Shown: positions 12,347-19,733 of the stretch, piece by piece | Layout: every line of letters starts with the position of its first letter | Numbering within the stretch: the stretch's first letter is position 1 | From: GWA1-54-10 sp038064795 | GTDB taxonomy: Bacteria > Patescibacteriota > Minisyncoccia > Phycocordibacterales > SBAW01 | NCBI GenBank assembly: GCA_038064795.1 | Contig: JBBTSH010000021.1 | Span: 1-20,664, forward strand | Direction of reading: 5' to 3' | DNA length: 20,664 nucleotides | The notes under the pieces: generated by a model | The model's database searches: none | What the model saw: only the letters and a program-made list of their open reading frames with translations | Told to the model about the DNA's origin: nothing | Made by a program: the position numbers and the translations under genes

Positions 12347-12745
12347 TTAACTAACCTTAATTTGAAAGCTATACATTCCCATCCCGCACACTCCCTGTAC
12401 TTTTTCGCCAGAGCGTAAAGTCCCTACATCAATCACCTCCTCGCCTGTTGGTTGCAATATTTTTTGAAACCCGACAGAACGCACAACAAGCGATGCTGAA
12501 CAATCATAGGTACCATCTGTCTTTACGATCAGTTTGGTGGGCAATCCCCCTTTGATCCCCGTGACGCGCGGAGAATAGCCGCCTTTTGCGGTGATAGTTA
12601 CGTACTGCACGCCATCTCTAATTTCGACATTTTGTGATTGCGCGACTTCGCCACCCGAAGATGCCGACCTATCAGAGACAACGTACAGAGTACCGCTAAT
12701 GAGGGCGACACTGATGACCATGGATATGATTGTATTTTTTTGCAT
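12347..12745 (-). CDS. Copper-operon cupredoxin (anchored)
   Basis: From ATG 12745 the product has 132 residues. An N-terminal helix (IISMVISVALISGTLYVV) acts as anchor or signal. The domain has VQYVTITAKGGYSPRVTGIKGGLPTKLIVK, then YDCSASLVVRSVGF with Cys82, then a Gly-rich loop and C-terminal VCGMGMYSFQIKV with Cys120, Met122 and Met124. This CGMGM form is typical of the cupredoxin-like domains found beside, or fused to, copper-handling SafE or P-type ATPase proteins, where Cys and Met bind Cu(I). It lies 16 nt after the HMA-SafE gene and is the last gene of the csoR operon. Longer in-frame starts up to 12835 overlap the upstream gene and are unlikely. Confidence 0.85.
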   Translation of the reverse strand: MQKNTIISMVISVALISGTLYVVSDRSASSGGEVAQSQNVEIRDGVQYVTITAKGGYSPRVTGIKGGLPTKLIVKTDGTYDCSASLVVRSVGFQKILQPTGEEVIDVGTLRSGEKVQGVCGMGMYSFQIKVS

Positions 12746-12761
12746 AGGGTAACTAATAAGA

Positions 12762-13781
12762 TTATATGTTAAATAAAGGCTCGATGATACCGAGCCCTGC
12801 AAGCCCGGCGAGAAGCGCAAAAGCTCCGAGACCAATCACCAAAACACCCGCCGATTTGAAAAAGAGAGGAGCGTGTTTTGATTGTGCAAATGAAGCAGCA
12901 CCAAATGATAAGAGCGCGAGCATAGGAAGCGTACCCAGAGCAAACGCGGTCATAATCAATAATCCAGACATAAACGAGCCGCTTGAGAGTGCCGCGACTT
13001 GCATCGCTTGAGTGAATCCGCAGGGTAGAAAAAATGTACCGACACCAACTAACAATGGCGCTATCGTCTTGTGCTCTACCGTGCGGAAGAAACTGAAAAC
13101 TCCCGAAGGGAGAGCGATCATATTCTTCTCAAAAACGCCCACCAGATTAAGTCCGAGCACAATCATCACGACCGATGCAACGATTCCGAGGATTGCAGTG
13201 ACGGTAAAACTGATACCTAGCGCACTTCCGAGAGCGCCGAGCGCGCCGCCAAGAAGGGCAAAACTGATCAGACGACCTCCGTGGAAAAGTATCATTGGCT
13301 TTACGTCACTTATTTTGTCCTGAGACACGGTCGCAGAAAGAGAAAGGACGAGACCTCCCACAACCGCAAGACAGCTCGACACAGATGCAATAAGGCCAAT
13401 AATAAAACTGGTTACTGGGGTTACGGTGCCACCCAGCCCAAAGTTTAAAATCCCCGACTTTTGCACTATAAAAAACAGGGCCAGCAATGCCAGACCAATG
13501 GGCAAGGCTTGCCACATAACTCCGCCAACTTTTTCTTTGATCTTTTTTTCAACCGATAACGCGTATCCATTGTGCTTGATTTTTTCAGTCAACATTTCCG
13601 CGAGTTTGTGCTGACTGTCATCGAGACTCGTTTCAAAGGATACTGTTTCCTGATGTAAATCGACATGAGCATGTTCAATACCCATCTGCTCATTAAGAAC
13701 ATCCTCGATAAGAATTTTGCACGAGTTGCAGTGCATGCCGACAACGTGAAAGGTGTATGTTTTGAGCGTTTGCGTAGTCAT
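12762..13781 (-). CDS. HMA domain fused to DsbD/SafE-like membrane protein
   Basis: The 339-residue protein starts with a heavy-metal-associated domain (about 8-76) with GMHCNSC (Cys18, Cys21), a Cu(I) site. Six to seven membrane helices follow (from about 90), of the sulfite exporter TauE/SafE or DsbD transmembrane type. They carry a paired-cysteine pattern: SVSSCLAVVGG with Cys137, and FFLPCGFTQAMQVAAL with Cys254. These helices resemble CcdA/DsbD, which move electrons, or possibly copper, across the membrane. In copper operons the protein is usually taken to transfer copper to, or receive it from, an adjacent cupredoxin; this is not proven. It is 2 nt downstream of copA and 16 nt upstream of the cupredoxin gene. 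Confidence 0.88.
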   Translation of the reverse strand: MTTQTLKTYTFHVVGMHCNSCKILIEDVLNEQMGIEHAHVDLHQETVSFETSLDDSQHKLAEMLTEKIKHNGYALSVEKKIKEKVGGVMWQALPIGLALLALFFIVQKSGILNFGLGGTVTPVTSFIIGLIASVSSCLAVVGGLVLSLSATVSQDKISDVKPMILFHGGRLISFALLGGALGALGSALGISFTVTAILGIVASVVMIVLGLNLVGVFEKNMIALPSGVFSFFRTVEHKTIAPLLVGVGTFFLPCGFTQAMQVAALSSGSFMSGLLIMTAFALGTLPMLALLSFGAASFAQSKHAPLFFKSAGVLVIGLGAFALLAGLAGLGIIEPLFNI

Positions 13782-13783
13782 AG

Positions 13784-16078
13784 TTATAGTTTTTTAGCTT
13801 TAATGCGCAACGAGTTGGACACCACCGACACCGAGGAGAGTGCCATCGCAAAACCGGCAAAGATGGGGCTGAGTAGCCAGCCGAACAGCGGGTAAAACAC
13901 GCCCGCCGCAAGCGGGATGCCGACGATGTTGTAGATAAACGCCCAAAAAAGATTCTGCTTGATCCCGCGCATGGTGATTTTAGAAAGCTTGATAGCCTTG
14001 ACCAGCTTTGAGATGTCTCCGCCAAGGAGCGTGATGCCCGCCGATTCTATCGCCACGTCGGTGCCGGTGCCCATGGCGATGCCCACATCGGCTTGCGCGA
14101 GCGCGGGCGCGTCGTTGACTCCGTCGCCGGCCATGGCCACAACCTTGCCGTGCGCTTGCAGGGCTTTGATCTTGGCCAACTTGTCCTGCGGCAGCACGTG
14201 CGCCACCACCTCGTCGATGCCCACAAGCGAAGCCATGTAGGTGGCGGCTTGCGCATCATCGCCGGTCAGCATGACCACTTTGATGCCGAGCGCGTGCAGG
14301 TCGGCGACCGCTTGTTTGGACTCGGGTTTAATTTCATCCGCCACCATCACGAAACCAAGCACCTCCGCACTGCTTGCAAGCAGCACGGGCGTCTTGCCCT
14401 GCGCGGTAAACGCAGCGAGCTTTGCCGCGTCAAAAGAAAGGTTGCGCTCGCGCACAAGCGCCATGTTGCCGGCAAAGTATTCGGCGCCGTTAACCGTGCC
14501 CTTGAGCCCCTTGCCTTGGATACTTTCAAAACCAGAGACCTGCGGTACTGAAATTTGTTTCTCCTTGGCATAGCCCACGATCGCGTGGGCTATGGGATGT
14601 TCGGACTTGTGCTCGAGCGAGGCCAGCACTGCGACAAGCTCATCGTCTGTGAGGCTCGAGAGGTTTTGGATGTCGACGAGCGTTGGCTTGCCGACCGTGA
14701 TGGTGCCTGTTTTGTCGACCACAACGGTGTCGACTTTGTGGAGCTTCTCGAGCGTGGCCGCATCTTTGATTAAAATCCCCTCTTTGGCGCCCTTGCCCAC
14801 CCCCACAATAATCGCGGTCGGGGTGGCAAGCCCAAGCGCGCACGGGCAGGCAATAACCAAGACCCCGATAAACGACACGAGGCCAAACGAAAGCGCTTGT
14901 GCAAACCCCAGCTGACCCGCGAGCAAAAGCCACACGCCGAGCGTCAAAAACGCCACCGCAAGCACCACCGGCACAAAGACACTCGAGATTTTGTCTGCAA
15001 GCGCTTGGATGGGTGCTTTGCTGCCCTGGGCCTCCTCGACCATATGAATAATCTGCGCGAGCAATGTTTCAGACCCGACCTTGGTCGCCTTGAAGGTAAA
15101 TGAGCCGCTGGTGTTGAGTGTCCCCGCCACCACCGCGTCGCCTACACTTTTTTGCGCGGGCATCGGTTCTCCGGTGACCATCGACTCGTCAACATATGAC
15201 GCGCCCTCGGCAATGACGCCGTCGACGGGGATTTTTGCGCCGGGTTTGATGATAATCAAGTCGCCGTGCACAACTTCATTGACCGGAACCTCGACCTCGC
15301 TACCCCCGCGCAGGACAAGCGCGGTTTTTGCCTGGAGGTTGAGCAGCTTCTCAATGGCGTCGCCTGTTTTGATTTTTGACCGGGCTTCGAGATATTTGCC
15401 GAGCGCGATAAACGTAATGACCACGATGGTCACGTCGTAGTAGGTGTACTCAACGTTGATAAACGGCCGCAAGGATTCTTCAAACGCAGTCACGACAAAA
15501 CTGTAGAGAAACGCCGCGGACGTGCCGATGCCTATCAGCGTGTCCATGTTGGCCTTGCCGTAGCGCAAAAAGCGGTAAAATCCCAAGAGATACGGCTGGC
15601 CGACGACAAAGAGCACGTAGGTCGCAAAAATTGGTAGAAGATGGTGCAAAAAGTCCCTGGTGGTGTCGCCCGCGGTGGGGACCAGCTGATATTGCGCCAA
15701 AATGTCCCATATCATCACGACCGCCGAAAAGATGGCGAGCGGTATCGCAGAGAGAACTTTGGTGCGCATGCTTTGCACCTCGGCGAGCTTTTCTTGTTTA
15801 GACTGATTCAATCCCAAATGCGCCGCATGCTCATCGGCAGACATCCCCATCTCGCTTGCACTTTGCGGCACTTCCAATGAGTAGCCGAGCTTCTCTATTT
15901 TTCCTGAAAGATGATGAGGGCTGGTTTTGGCCGGGTCAAAGGCTACCTTGGCCGTCTCGGTGCCGTAGTTAACCTGCACCGACTCGACGCCGTCTGTCTT
16001 CTTAAACTCTTTTTCGATGATGCTCGCGCACGAAGCGCAGTGCATGCCTTTGACTCTGTATGTTTGTGCAGTGTTCAT
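13784..16078 (-). CDS. copA: Cu(I)-exporting P1B-type ATPase
   Basis: From ATG 16078 the product has 764 residues. The N-terminal HMA domain has GMHCASC (Cys14, Cys17), followed by a Met/His-containing linker (SEMGMSADEHAAHLG). The ATPase core has TGEP (about 302), the transport motif CPC (411-413), the phosphorylation site DKTGT (Asp455), SEHPIA with the P1B His-Pro pair (494-495), and MAGDGVNDAPALAQADVGIAMG. Helices 7 and 8 contain YN (716-717) and MALSS (745-749), which give Cu(I) ligands in group P1B-1. It exports Cu(I) from the cytosol using ATP. The start is 1 nt after the csoR stop; an in-frame ATG at 16099 would overlap csoR and is less likely. All catalytic motifs are intact. Confidence 0.97.
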   Translation of the reverse strand: MNTAQTYRVKGMHCASCASIIEKEFKKTDGVESVQVNYGTETAKVAFDPAKTSPHHLSGKIEKLGYSLEVPQSASEMGMSADEHAAHLGLNQSKQEKLAEVQSMRTKVLSAIPLAIFSAVVMIWDILAQYQLVPTAGDTTRDFLHHLLPIFATYVLFVVGQPYLLGFYRFLRYGKANMDTLIGIGTSAAFLYSFVVTAFEESLRPFINVEYTYYDVTIVVITFIALGKYLEARSKIKTGDAIEKLLNLQAKTALVLRGGSEVEVPVNEVVHGDLIIIKPGAKIPVDGVIAEGASYVDESMVTGEPMPAQKSVGDAVVAGTLNTSGSFTFKATKVGSETLLAQIIHMVEEAQGSKAPIQALADKISSVFVPVVLAVAFLTLGVWLLLAGQLGFAQALSFGLVSFIGVLVIACPCALGLATPTAIIVGVGKGAKEGILIKDAATLEKLHKVDTVVVDKTGTITVGKPTLVDIQNLSSLTDDELVAVLASLEHKSEHPIAHAIVGYAKEKQISVPQVSGFESIQGKGLKGTVNGAEYFAGNMALVRERNLSFDAAKLAAFTAQGKTPVLLASSAEVLGFVMVADEIKPESKQAVADLHALGIKVVMLTGDDAQAATYMASLVGIDEVVAHVLPQDKLAKIKALQAHGKVVAMAGDGVNDAPALAQADVGIAMGTGTDVAIESAGITLLGGDISKLVKAIKLSKITMRGIKQNLFWAFIYNIVGIPLAAGVFYPLFGWLLSPIFAGFAMALSSVSVVSNSLRIKAKKL

Positions 16079-16079
16079 G

Positions 16080-16343
16080 TTAGATGCGCTTAAGGCCATA
16101 GACTTTGAGTATCTCTTTAACCGCCGTGCCCTCTTTGCCTTTTTTCATCTGATGCACCACACAGGTGCTGAGATGACTCTCCATCAAGGCGTCCTCAACG
16201 CCGGAGAGCGCGCGTTTAACCGCCGATGTTTGGGTGATGACATCTATGCAGTAGGCATCCCTCTCAAGCATGTCTTGCAGCCCGCGCACCTGGCCCTCGA
16301 TGATTTTAAGCCGGCGCATGAGCTTGGGGGTGGTTTTGTTCAT
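16080..16343 (-). CDS. csoR: CsoR-family copper-sensing repressor
   Basis: From ATG 16343 the product has 87 residues, an all-helical DUF156 protein. KLMRRLKIIEGQVRGLQDML is the typical first helix. The Cu(I) ligand set of CsoR is present: Cys32 (AYCIDVITQ), His57 and Cys61 (ESHLSTCVVHQM). Cu(I) binding releases CsoR from DNA and so induces the operon. A longer start at 16355 would give 91 residues, but that ATG lies inside the -10 box, while 16343 lies 7 nt after it. It is the first gene of a four-gene operon with copA (1 nt apart), HMA-SafE and cupredoxin. Confidence 0.95.
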   Translation of the reverse strand: MNKTTPKLMRRLKIIEGQVRGLQDMLERDAYCIDVITQTSAVKRALSGVEDALMESHLSTCVVHQMKKGKEGTAVKEILKVYGLKRI

Positions 16344-16350
16344 ACACCCC

Positions 16351-16378
16351 ATCATACCCCCAGGGGGTATGATGTCAA
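16351..16378 (-). promoter_or_regulatory. csoR operon promoter with CsoR operator
   Basis: On the minus strand TTGACA (16373-16378) is a perfect -35. TATGAT (16351-16356) is the -10 after a 16-bp spacer. A perfect 17-bp palindrome, ATACCCCCAGGGGGTAT on plus (16354-16370), covers the spacer and -10. Its G/C-tract form is that of known CsoR boxes, so bound CsoR would block RNA polymerase. Transcription should begin at or next to ATG 16343, giving a leaderless mRNA. Confidence 0.93.
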
Positions 16379-16388
16379 CTCCCCATTT

Positions 16389-16466
16389 TTACATTTGGTT
16401 GGTCTCTTCGGTCTCGTACATCGTATCGTGAAACTCCCCAAAGGTTTTCCAATGACTTATGGAATT
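16389..16466 (-). pseudogene. Possible C-terminal gene remnant upstream of csoR
   Basis: This 25-codon open frame has no proper start except an internal ATG. It ends with SHWKTFGEFHDTMYETEETN then QM and a TAA. It has a protein-like composition and could be the tail of a gene cut off at the junction between the copper operon and the accessory region. The whole 16379-16486 gap otherwise holds no gene. A chance frame is equally possible. Confidence 0.2.
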
Positions 16467-16486
16467 TTAAAACAATGCATCTCGGA

Positions 16487-16843
16487 CTAGTCGTTTTTTA
16501 GGAGTTTATCGGGGTCGAAGAGTTTGAAAGTAACCACTACCCCAACGAACAGAAGCAAAGAAATCCCGAGTGAAGCCCAGAAATTTTCGCCTGTCTGCAC
16601 TGCGAACAAAAATTGGGCCAACGCAACAATAATTTGGACGATAGTGAAAGCTACAATAATGACTGAGAAACCTTTATTGGATTGCTCTACATCTTTACCG
16701 CTTTTGCGCTCACGAAGAAGTGCTTTGATGTGAATCTCTTGAATCTTACGTTGCTGTTCTGATAGAGCCGTACCAGTCGACATTGGACCAATTGTCTTCA
16801 GCTCATCGAGCAGATCTTGATCTTCTGATAGGTAGTCAGCCAT
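16487..16843 (-). CDS. Small two-helix membrane protein beside DUF4145
   Basis: This 118-residue protein begins with a charged helical stretch (DQDLLDELKTIGPM, then ALSEQQRKIQEIHIKALLRE, a coiled-coil-like helix). Two membrane helices follow (FSVIIVAFTIVQIIVALAQFLF at about 58-79 and FWASLGISLLLFVGVVVTFKLF at about 88-109), and the tail is basic. No family is recognised. It starts 21 nt after the DUF4145 gene and is probably in the same transcript. A cytoplasmic sensor with a small membrane partner is a layout seen in several bacterial defence systems, but nothing here proves that role. The codons are AT-richer than those of the copper operon. Confidence 0.72.
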   Translation of the reverse strand: MADYLSEDQDLLDELKTIGPMSTGTALSEQQRKIQEIHIKALLRERKSGKDVEQSNKGFSVIIVAFTIVQIIVALAQFLFAVQTGENFWASLGISLLLFVGVVVTFKLFDPDKLLKND

Positions 16844-16864
16844 GTACTTGAAATTAAATTACGG

Positions 16865-17557
16865 TTAACCTTTCGGTGGTGCACTCGGCGCAGGAGGCAT
16901 GTTCTTTTGGCGCGCATTAGCAACCCTGGAAGGCATTACATATACATAATTAAAGAATTCCTCTAGGAATGACTGCGTTTCTTTGGCAGTCTTCTCATCT
17001 GCATCCTTAAGGAGATCGTCCTGAGGGTGCGCACCCCAGTTACCAAATATACGAATATTATGTGCCCAATCTTTAATGTCTTGAGTTAGATACGTGGCAT
17101 TTTTTATCTGATCAACCAAATCTTCTTTTGGATTTGCGCCACGCTCAAGCAAAGATGATTGTAGGGCACGACGAAACATGGAGACAGCGGCTTTTGAACA
17201 CTTGTTGTATAGACATATAACACCCTCCTTGAAGTCCTCGAGAACTTCTGGTGGAACTGGGCCTTCGAACTTGTTAGCGTAAACTACTTCCTCACCAGGA
17301 AATTTTTCTTGCCATCCGACAGCAGAAAGATTCTCGTTAGAATCATATTGATTCTGTTTGAATCTATATGTTTTCACTATCAACTTTTCGCAAGGGACAC
17401 AACGAAAAGTTGCATAATAAACAACATCACGATTGTCCATTATTTGGCTTTCCTGAAACAAAAGCTTCAGGTGAGCACGTGTATCACAGTGAGGACAAGT
17501 ATCAATGAGGTTCTCGATTGCCGAGTGAAGTAGGGTTGCTGTCTGGCCTCGATTCAT
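16865..17557 (-). CDS. DUF4145 protein with N-terminal zinc ribbon
   Basis: The 230-residue protein has a four-cysteine zinc ribbon (CPHC at 21-24, CVPC at 53-56). The DUF4145 helical domain follows: VPPEVLEDFKEGVICLYNKCSKAAVSMFRRALQ (about 101-133), then DLVDQIKNA and IKDWAHNIRIFGNWGAHP (about 161-178). The R-x-x-GN-x-x-AH ending resembles HEPN-type helical bundles, some of which are RNases. Catalytic competence is not established, because the Arg-to-His spacing here is seven residues. Such proteins are often found near restriction-modification genes. The C-terminus is Pro/Ala-rich. ATG 17557 follows TACAAT (17564-17569) by 6 nt, a leaderless start. The membrane protein at 16487-16843 lies 21 nt downstream. 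Confidence 0.82.
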   Translation of the reverse strand: MNRGQTATLLHSAIENLIDTCPHCDTRAHLKLLFQESQIMDNRDVVYYATFRCVPCEKLIVKTYRFKQNQYDSNENLSAVGWQEKFPGEEVVYANKFEGPVPPEVLEDFKEGVICLYNKCSKAAVSMFRRALQSSLLERGANPKEDLVDQIKNATYLTQDIKDWAHNIRIFGNWGAHPQDDLLKDADEKTAKETQSFLEEFFNYVYVMPSRVANARQKNMPPAPSAPPKG

Positions 17558-17613
17558 GAGCGCATTGTACGCCCGGTGTTTAGAAAATGGAAGTCGAAGC
17601 TCCTCGGAGTCTG

Positions 17614-17635
17614 AACCTACCTCAAACTGGCTGCC
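17614..17635 (+). repeat. 22-bp direct repeat, left copy, flanking the restriction-modification genes
   Basis: The element starts AACCTACCTCAAACTGG and continues CTGCC. It matches 19689-19710 in the same orientation with one mismatch (C/T at its seventh base). It lies in the 232-nt gene-free stretch between the DUF4145 promoter and the methyltransferase. I see no inverted terminal repeats or transposase. Confidence 0.75.
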
Positions 17636-17740
17636 GGTCTCGGGCTAGAACTATGGTCGGTCAAGCCCTGCAGGGCGGATTAGCTACATTTTACACCAGC
17701 TGTACGATGGGTCTCGGACGGATTCCTACATCTGTTTTTC

Positions 17741-17783
17741 CACAAAATTTGTGTATATACGATAAAGCAAAAAATGATAAAAT
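17741..17783 (+). promoter_or_regulatory. Methyltransferase promoter with upstream palindrome
   Basis: TAAAAT (17778-17783) ends 6 nt before ATG 17790. CACAAA-A-TTTGTG (17741-17753) is a perfect 13-bp palindrome just upstream of where a -35 would sit. It could bind a regulator or the methyltransferase itself. No separate controller gene is seen nearby. Confidence 0.45.
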
Positions 17784-17789
17784 AATGTT

Positions 17790-18836
17790 ATGAAGATCTC
17801 TCCAATGGCAACTAAAAAAACTGTTTTTTTGCCGGGCATCAAAAACAAAAAATTCACTTCCGTGGAAGTTTGCGCCGGTGCCGGTGGCCAGGCAATCGGC
17901 CTGGAACTGGCAGGATTCGATCACATCGCTCTTATCGAGATAGAAGCACAATTTTGCGAAACCCTCCGGCACAATCGGCCACATTGGAACGTCATCCAAG
18001 CCGATTTGAACAGATTCGACGGTTCGGCTTACTACGGGGCGGATCTGGTTGCCGGAGGCGTTCCGTGTCCTCCGTTTTCAAAGGCAGGCAAGCAATTGGG
18101 TCACAATGATGAACGTGATTTGTTCCCAGCCACCCTAAAGCTAGTAAAGCAGATCCGCCCAAAAGCCGTAATGATTGAAAATGTGAGAGGATTACTGGAT
18201 CCTAAATTCCAGGAATACCGCGAGCATATTTCCAGTCAGCTGAAAAAAATGGAATATACCATATGGTGGAAACTCCTTCACGCTGCTCACTTCGGAGTTC
18301 CGCAGCTACGTCCCAGAACTATCATGGTTGCTCTGCAGCGCCCCTATGCCGATCATTTTGAATGGCCAATAGGAAACCTCAATTCTTTTGTAACGGTTGG
18401 AAACGCTTTGCATGAAATCATGTCGAGTCGCGGCTGGGGAAAAGCAGACGAGTGGCGACAGCTTGCTTCAAAAGTCGCACCTACTCTCGTCGGCGGTTCA
18501 AAAAAACACGGAGGTGCTGACCTCGGCCCGACACGTGCCCGGGCGGCATGGCAGGCGCTAGGCGTAGACGGTCGGGGCCTTGCAGAAAATCCGCCGGAAC
18601 CTGATTTTGAGGGAATGCCACGCCTTACCGTACAAATGGCAGCGATTGTTCAGGGATTCCCAAAGAAATGGAAGTTTACAGGCAAAAAGACAGCTGCGTA
18701 CCGCCAAGTTGGTAACGCTTTCCCGCCACCTGTCGCCGAAGCAGTAGGCAGGGCAATTCAACGCGCTTTAATGCATGGAAGCGGGCCAGTTGCAGCAAAC
18801 GCAAAGATTATTTCTTCTTTAGCTCGCGTTTCCTGA
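17790..18836 (+). CDS. C5-cytosine DNA methyltransferase
   Basis: The 348-residue protein has all key motifs of the family. Motif I is VCAGAGGQAIGLELAGF (27-43), which binds S-adenosylmethionine. Motif IV is GGVPCPPFSKAG with catalytic Cys93. Motif VI is ENVRGLL (130-136). Motif VIII is FGVPQLRPRTIMV. The target-recognition region lies at about 190-285, including VGGSKKHGGADLGPTRARAA. Motif X is AYRQVGNAFPPPVAEAVG (303-320). It methylates cytosine at C5; the target sequence cannot be read from the protein here. It is convergent with, and overlaps by 29 bp, the HNH nuclease on the other strand, which suggests a type II restriction-modification system. The ATG at 17790 lies 6 nt after a TAAAAT box; an ATG at 17805 is also in frame. 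Confidence 0.93.
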   Translation: MKISPMATKKTVFLPGIKNKKFTSVEVCAGAGGQAIGLELAGFDHIALIEIEAQFCETLRHNRPHWNVIQADLNRFDGSAYYGADLVAGGVPCPPFSKAGKQLGHNDERDLFPATLKLVKQIRPKAVMIENVRGLLDPKFQEYREHISSQLKKMEYTIWWKLLHAAHFGVPQLRPRTIMVALQRPYADHFEWPIGNLNSFVTVGNALHEIMSSRGWGKADEWRQLASKVAPTLVGGSKKHGGADLGPTRARAAWQALGVDGRGLAENPPEPDFEGMPRLTVQMAAIVQGFPKKWKFTGKKTAAYRQVGNAFPPPVAEAVGRAIQRALMHGSGPVAANAKIISSLARVS

Positions 18837-19608
18837 TCTCAGCTCTGACACTTCCTTTAGGCCACGGTTCGTGGTGTTTAAGAATATAATATGTCCTGAA
18901 ACGGCGGCCCTCTTTTTTCTTTTCAAATGTATAATCCCAGCCAAGCTCGCGGAGTTCTCGCATTCTTTTCTGCCAGTCGTCCTGATATTGTTTTGCCTTT
19001 GCAACCATTTCAAGCAGTTCCGCAGGGACCGATTTGCCTTTAAAAGCCTTCAGAAGCTCCCCGATCCTTTTATGGGGCTCGTCGTAGCTCATAGCCTGCC
19101 GTATTTGCTCGCTATATTTATTAAAACTTGAGTACAGGTTTTTCTTTCCCTCGTTGCAGTCTGAGCAAAGCGCTTGCAGATTTTCCTTGTCGTCGGTGCC
19201 ACCCCAGTTTTGAGGCACTATGTGGTCGACATGAAGCTTCACACCATCCTCCGAGGGAGTCCGGCCGCATTGGACACATCGTTGGTTGCGCAAAACCCAG
19301 GCGCGCACCTTAATTGATATCCGGCTTGAGTCTTGATATGGCTTATCGGAAACGGAAACGAGTCTGTATACGGTTTCGTTGCCCTTGCGCGACCGTTCAA
19401 TGCTAAAAGGCCCGTACAGCTCGCGCATACGGCGGTTGAGATGCTCCTGTTCTCCGGCCTCAAGCTTAAGCGTTTTGCGTATCTGCGGCATTGAAAGCGC
19501 TTCGGGCATGCTTGAATAAAGAGCACTATATATGTCGCGGGCCTTTGAATTCTTTACGAGTGCGACTAGCTCTTTGCTGCCAGGTTTGGGTAATGTTGCT
19601 TTTGTCAT
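18808..19608 (-). CDS. HNH endonuclease, likely cognate restriction enzyme
   Basis: This 266-residue protein has an HNH nuclease core at about 108-156. Zinc ligands CVQC (111-114) and CSDC (148-151) frame HVDHIVPQNWGG (His126, Asp128, His129) and ENLQAL (Asn143), with Asn152 next to the second Cys pair. An N-terminal region (22-85) and a C-terminal region (210-246) each look like a winged helix with a shared RMREL element, and may read the target DNA. The tail is Lys/Arg-rich. Gene order and overlap with the C5-methyltransferase argue that it cuts the unmethylated site; a methyl-dependent or orphan role cannot be excluded. ATG 19608 has no Shine-Dalgarno; a TACACT box lies 17 nt upstream. Confidence 0.88.
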   Translation of the reverse strand: MTKATLPKPGSKELVALVKNSKARDIYSALYSSMPEALSMPQIRKTLKLEAGEQEHLNRRMRELYGPFSIERSRKGNETVYRLVSVSDKPYQDSSRISIKVRAWVLRNQRCVQCGRTPSEDGVKLHVDHIVPQNWGGTDDKENLQALCSDCNEGKKNLYSSFNKYSEQIRQAMSYDEPHKRIGELLKAFKGKSVPAELLEMVAKAKQYQDDWQKRMRELRELGWDYTFEKKKEGRRFRTYYILKHHEPWPKGSVRAEIRKRELKKK

Positions 19609-19688
19609 CCAACAAACTCTGCCATAGTGTAGAGTCTATGTCTATACAGTACTAAAAAGTCGTTAGGTGGACGCATCTTGAGCGCAAT

Positions 19689-19710
19689 AACCTATCTCAA
19701 ACTGGCTGCC
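19689..19710 (+). repeat. 22-bp direct repeat, right copy
   Basis: Second copy of the repeat at 17614-17635, with T instead of C at its seventh base. It lies in the 125-nt gap between the HNH gene's start and the kinase-like gene's stop, so the two copies bracket the restriction-modification genes exactly. Nothing else is recognised in this gap. Confidence 0.75.
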
Positions 19711-19733
19711 TACCTTAGACAAGTTCAGAACGG

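Noticed and set aside
12746..12835. Longer 162-residue version of the copper-operon cupredoxin
   Set aside because: The extension overlaps the HMA-SafE gene; ATG 12745 gives a proper membrane anchor at the N-terminus.
13959..15440. Several plus-strand frames of 90-150 codons inside copA
   Set aside because: copA is intact with every ATPase motif; these are antisense shadows.
17600..17640. GGTTCAGACTCC on the minus strand, resembling a tRNA T-arm
   Set aside because: The flanking bases do not form a 5-bp T-stem, and no acceptor or anticodon arm is found.
17587..17793. Plus-strand 68-codon frame before the methyltransferase
   Set aside because: It covers the direct repeat and promoter region, has no domain, and its composition is not protein-like.
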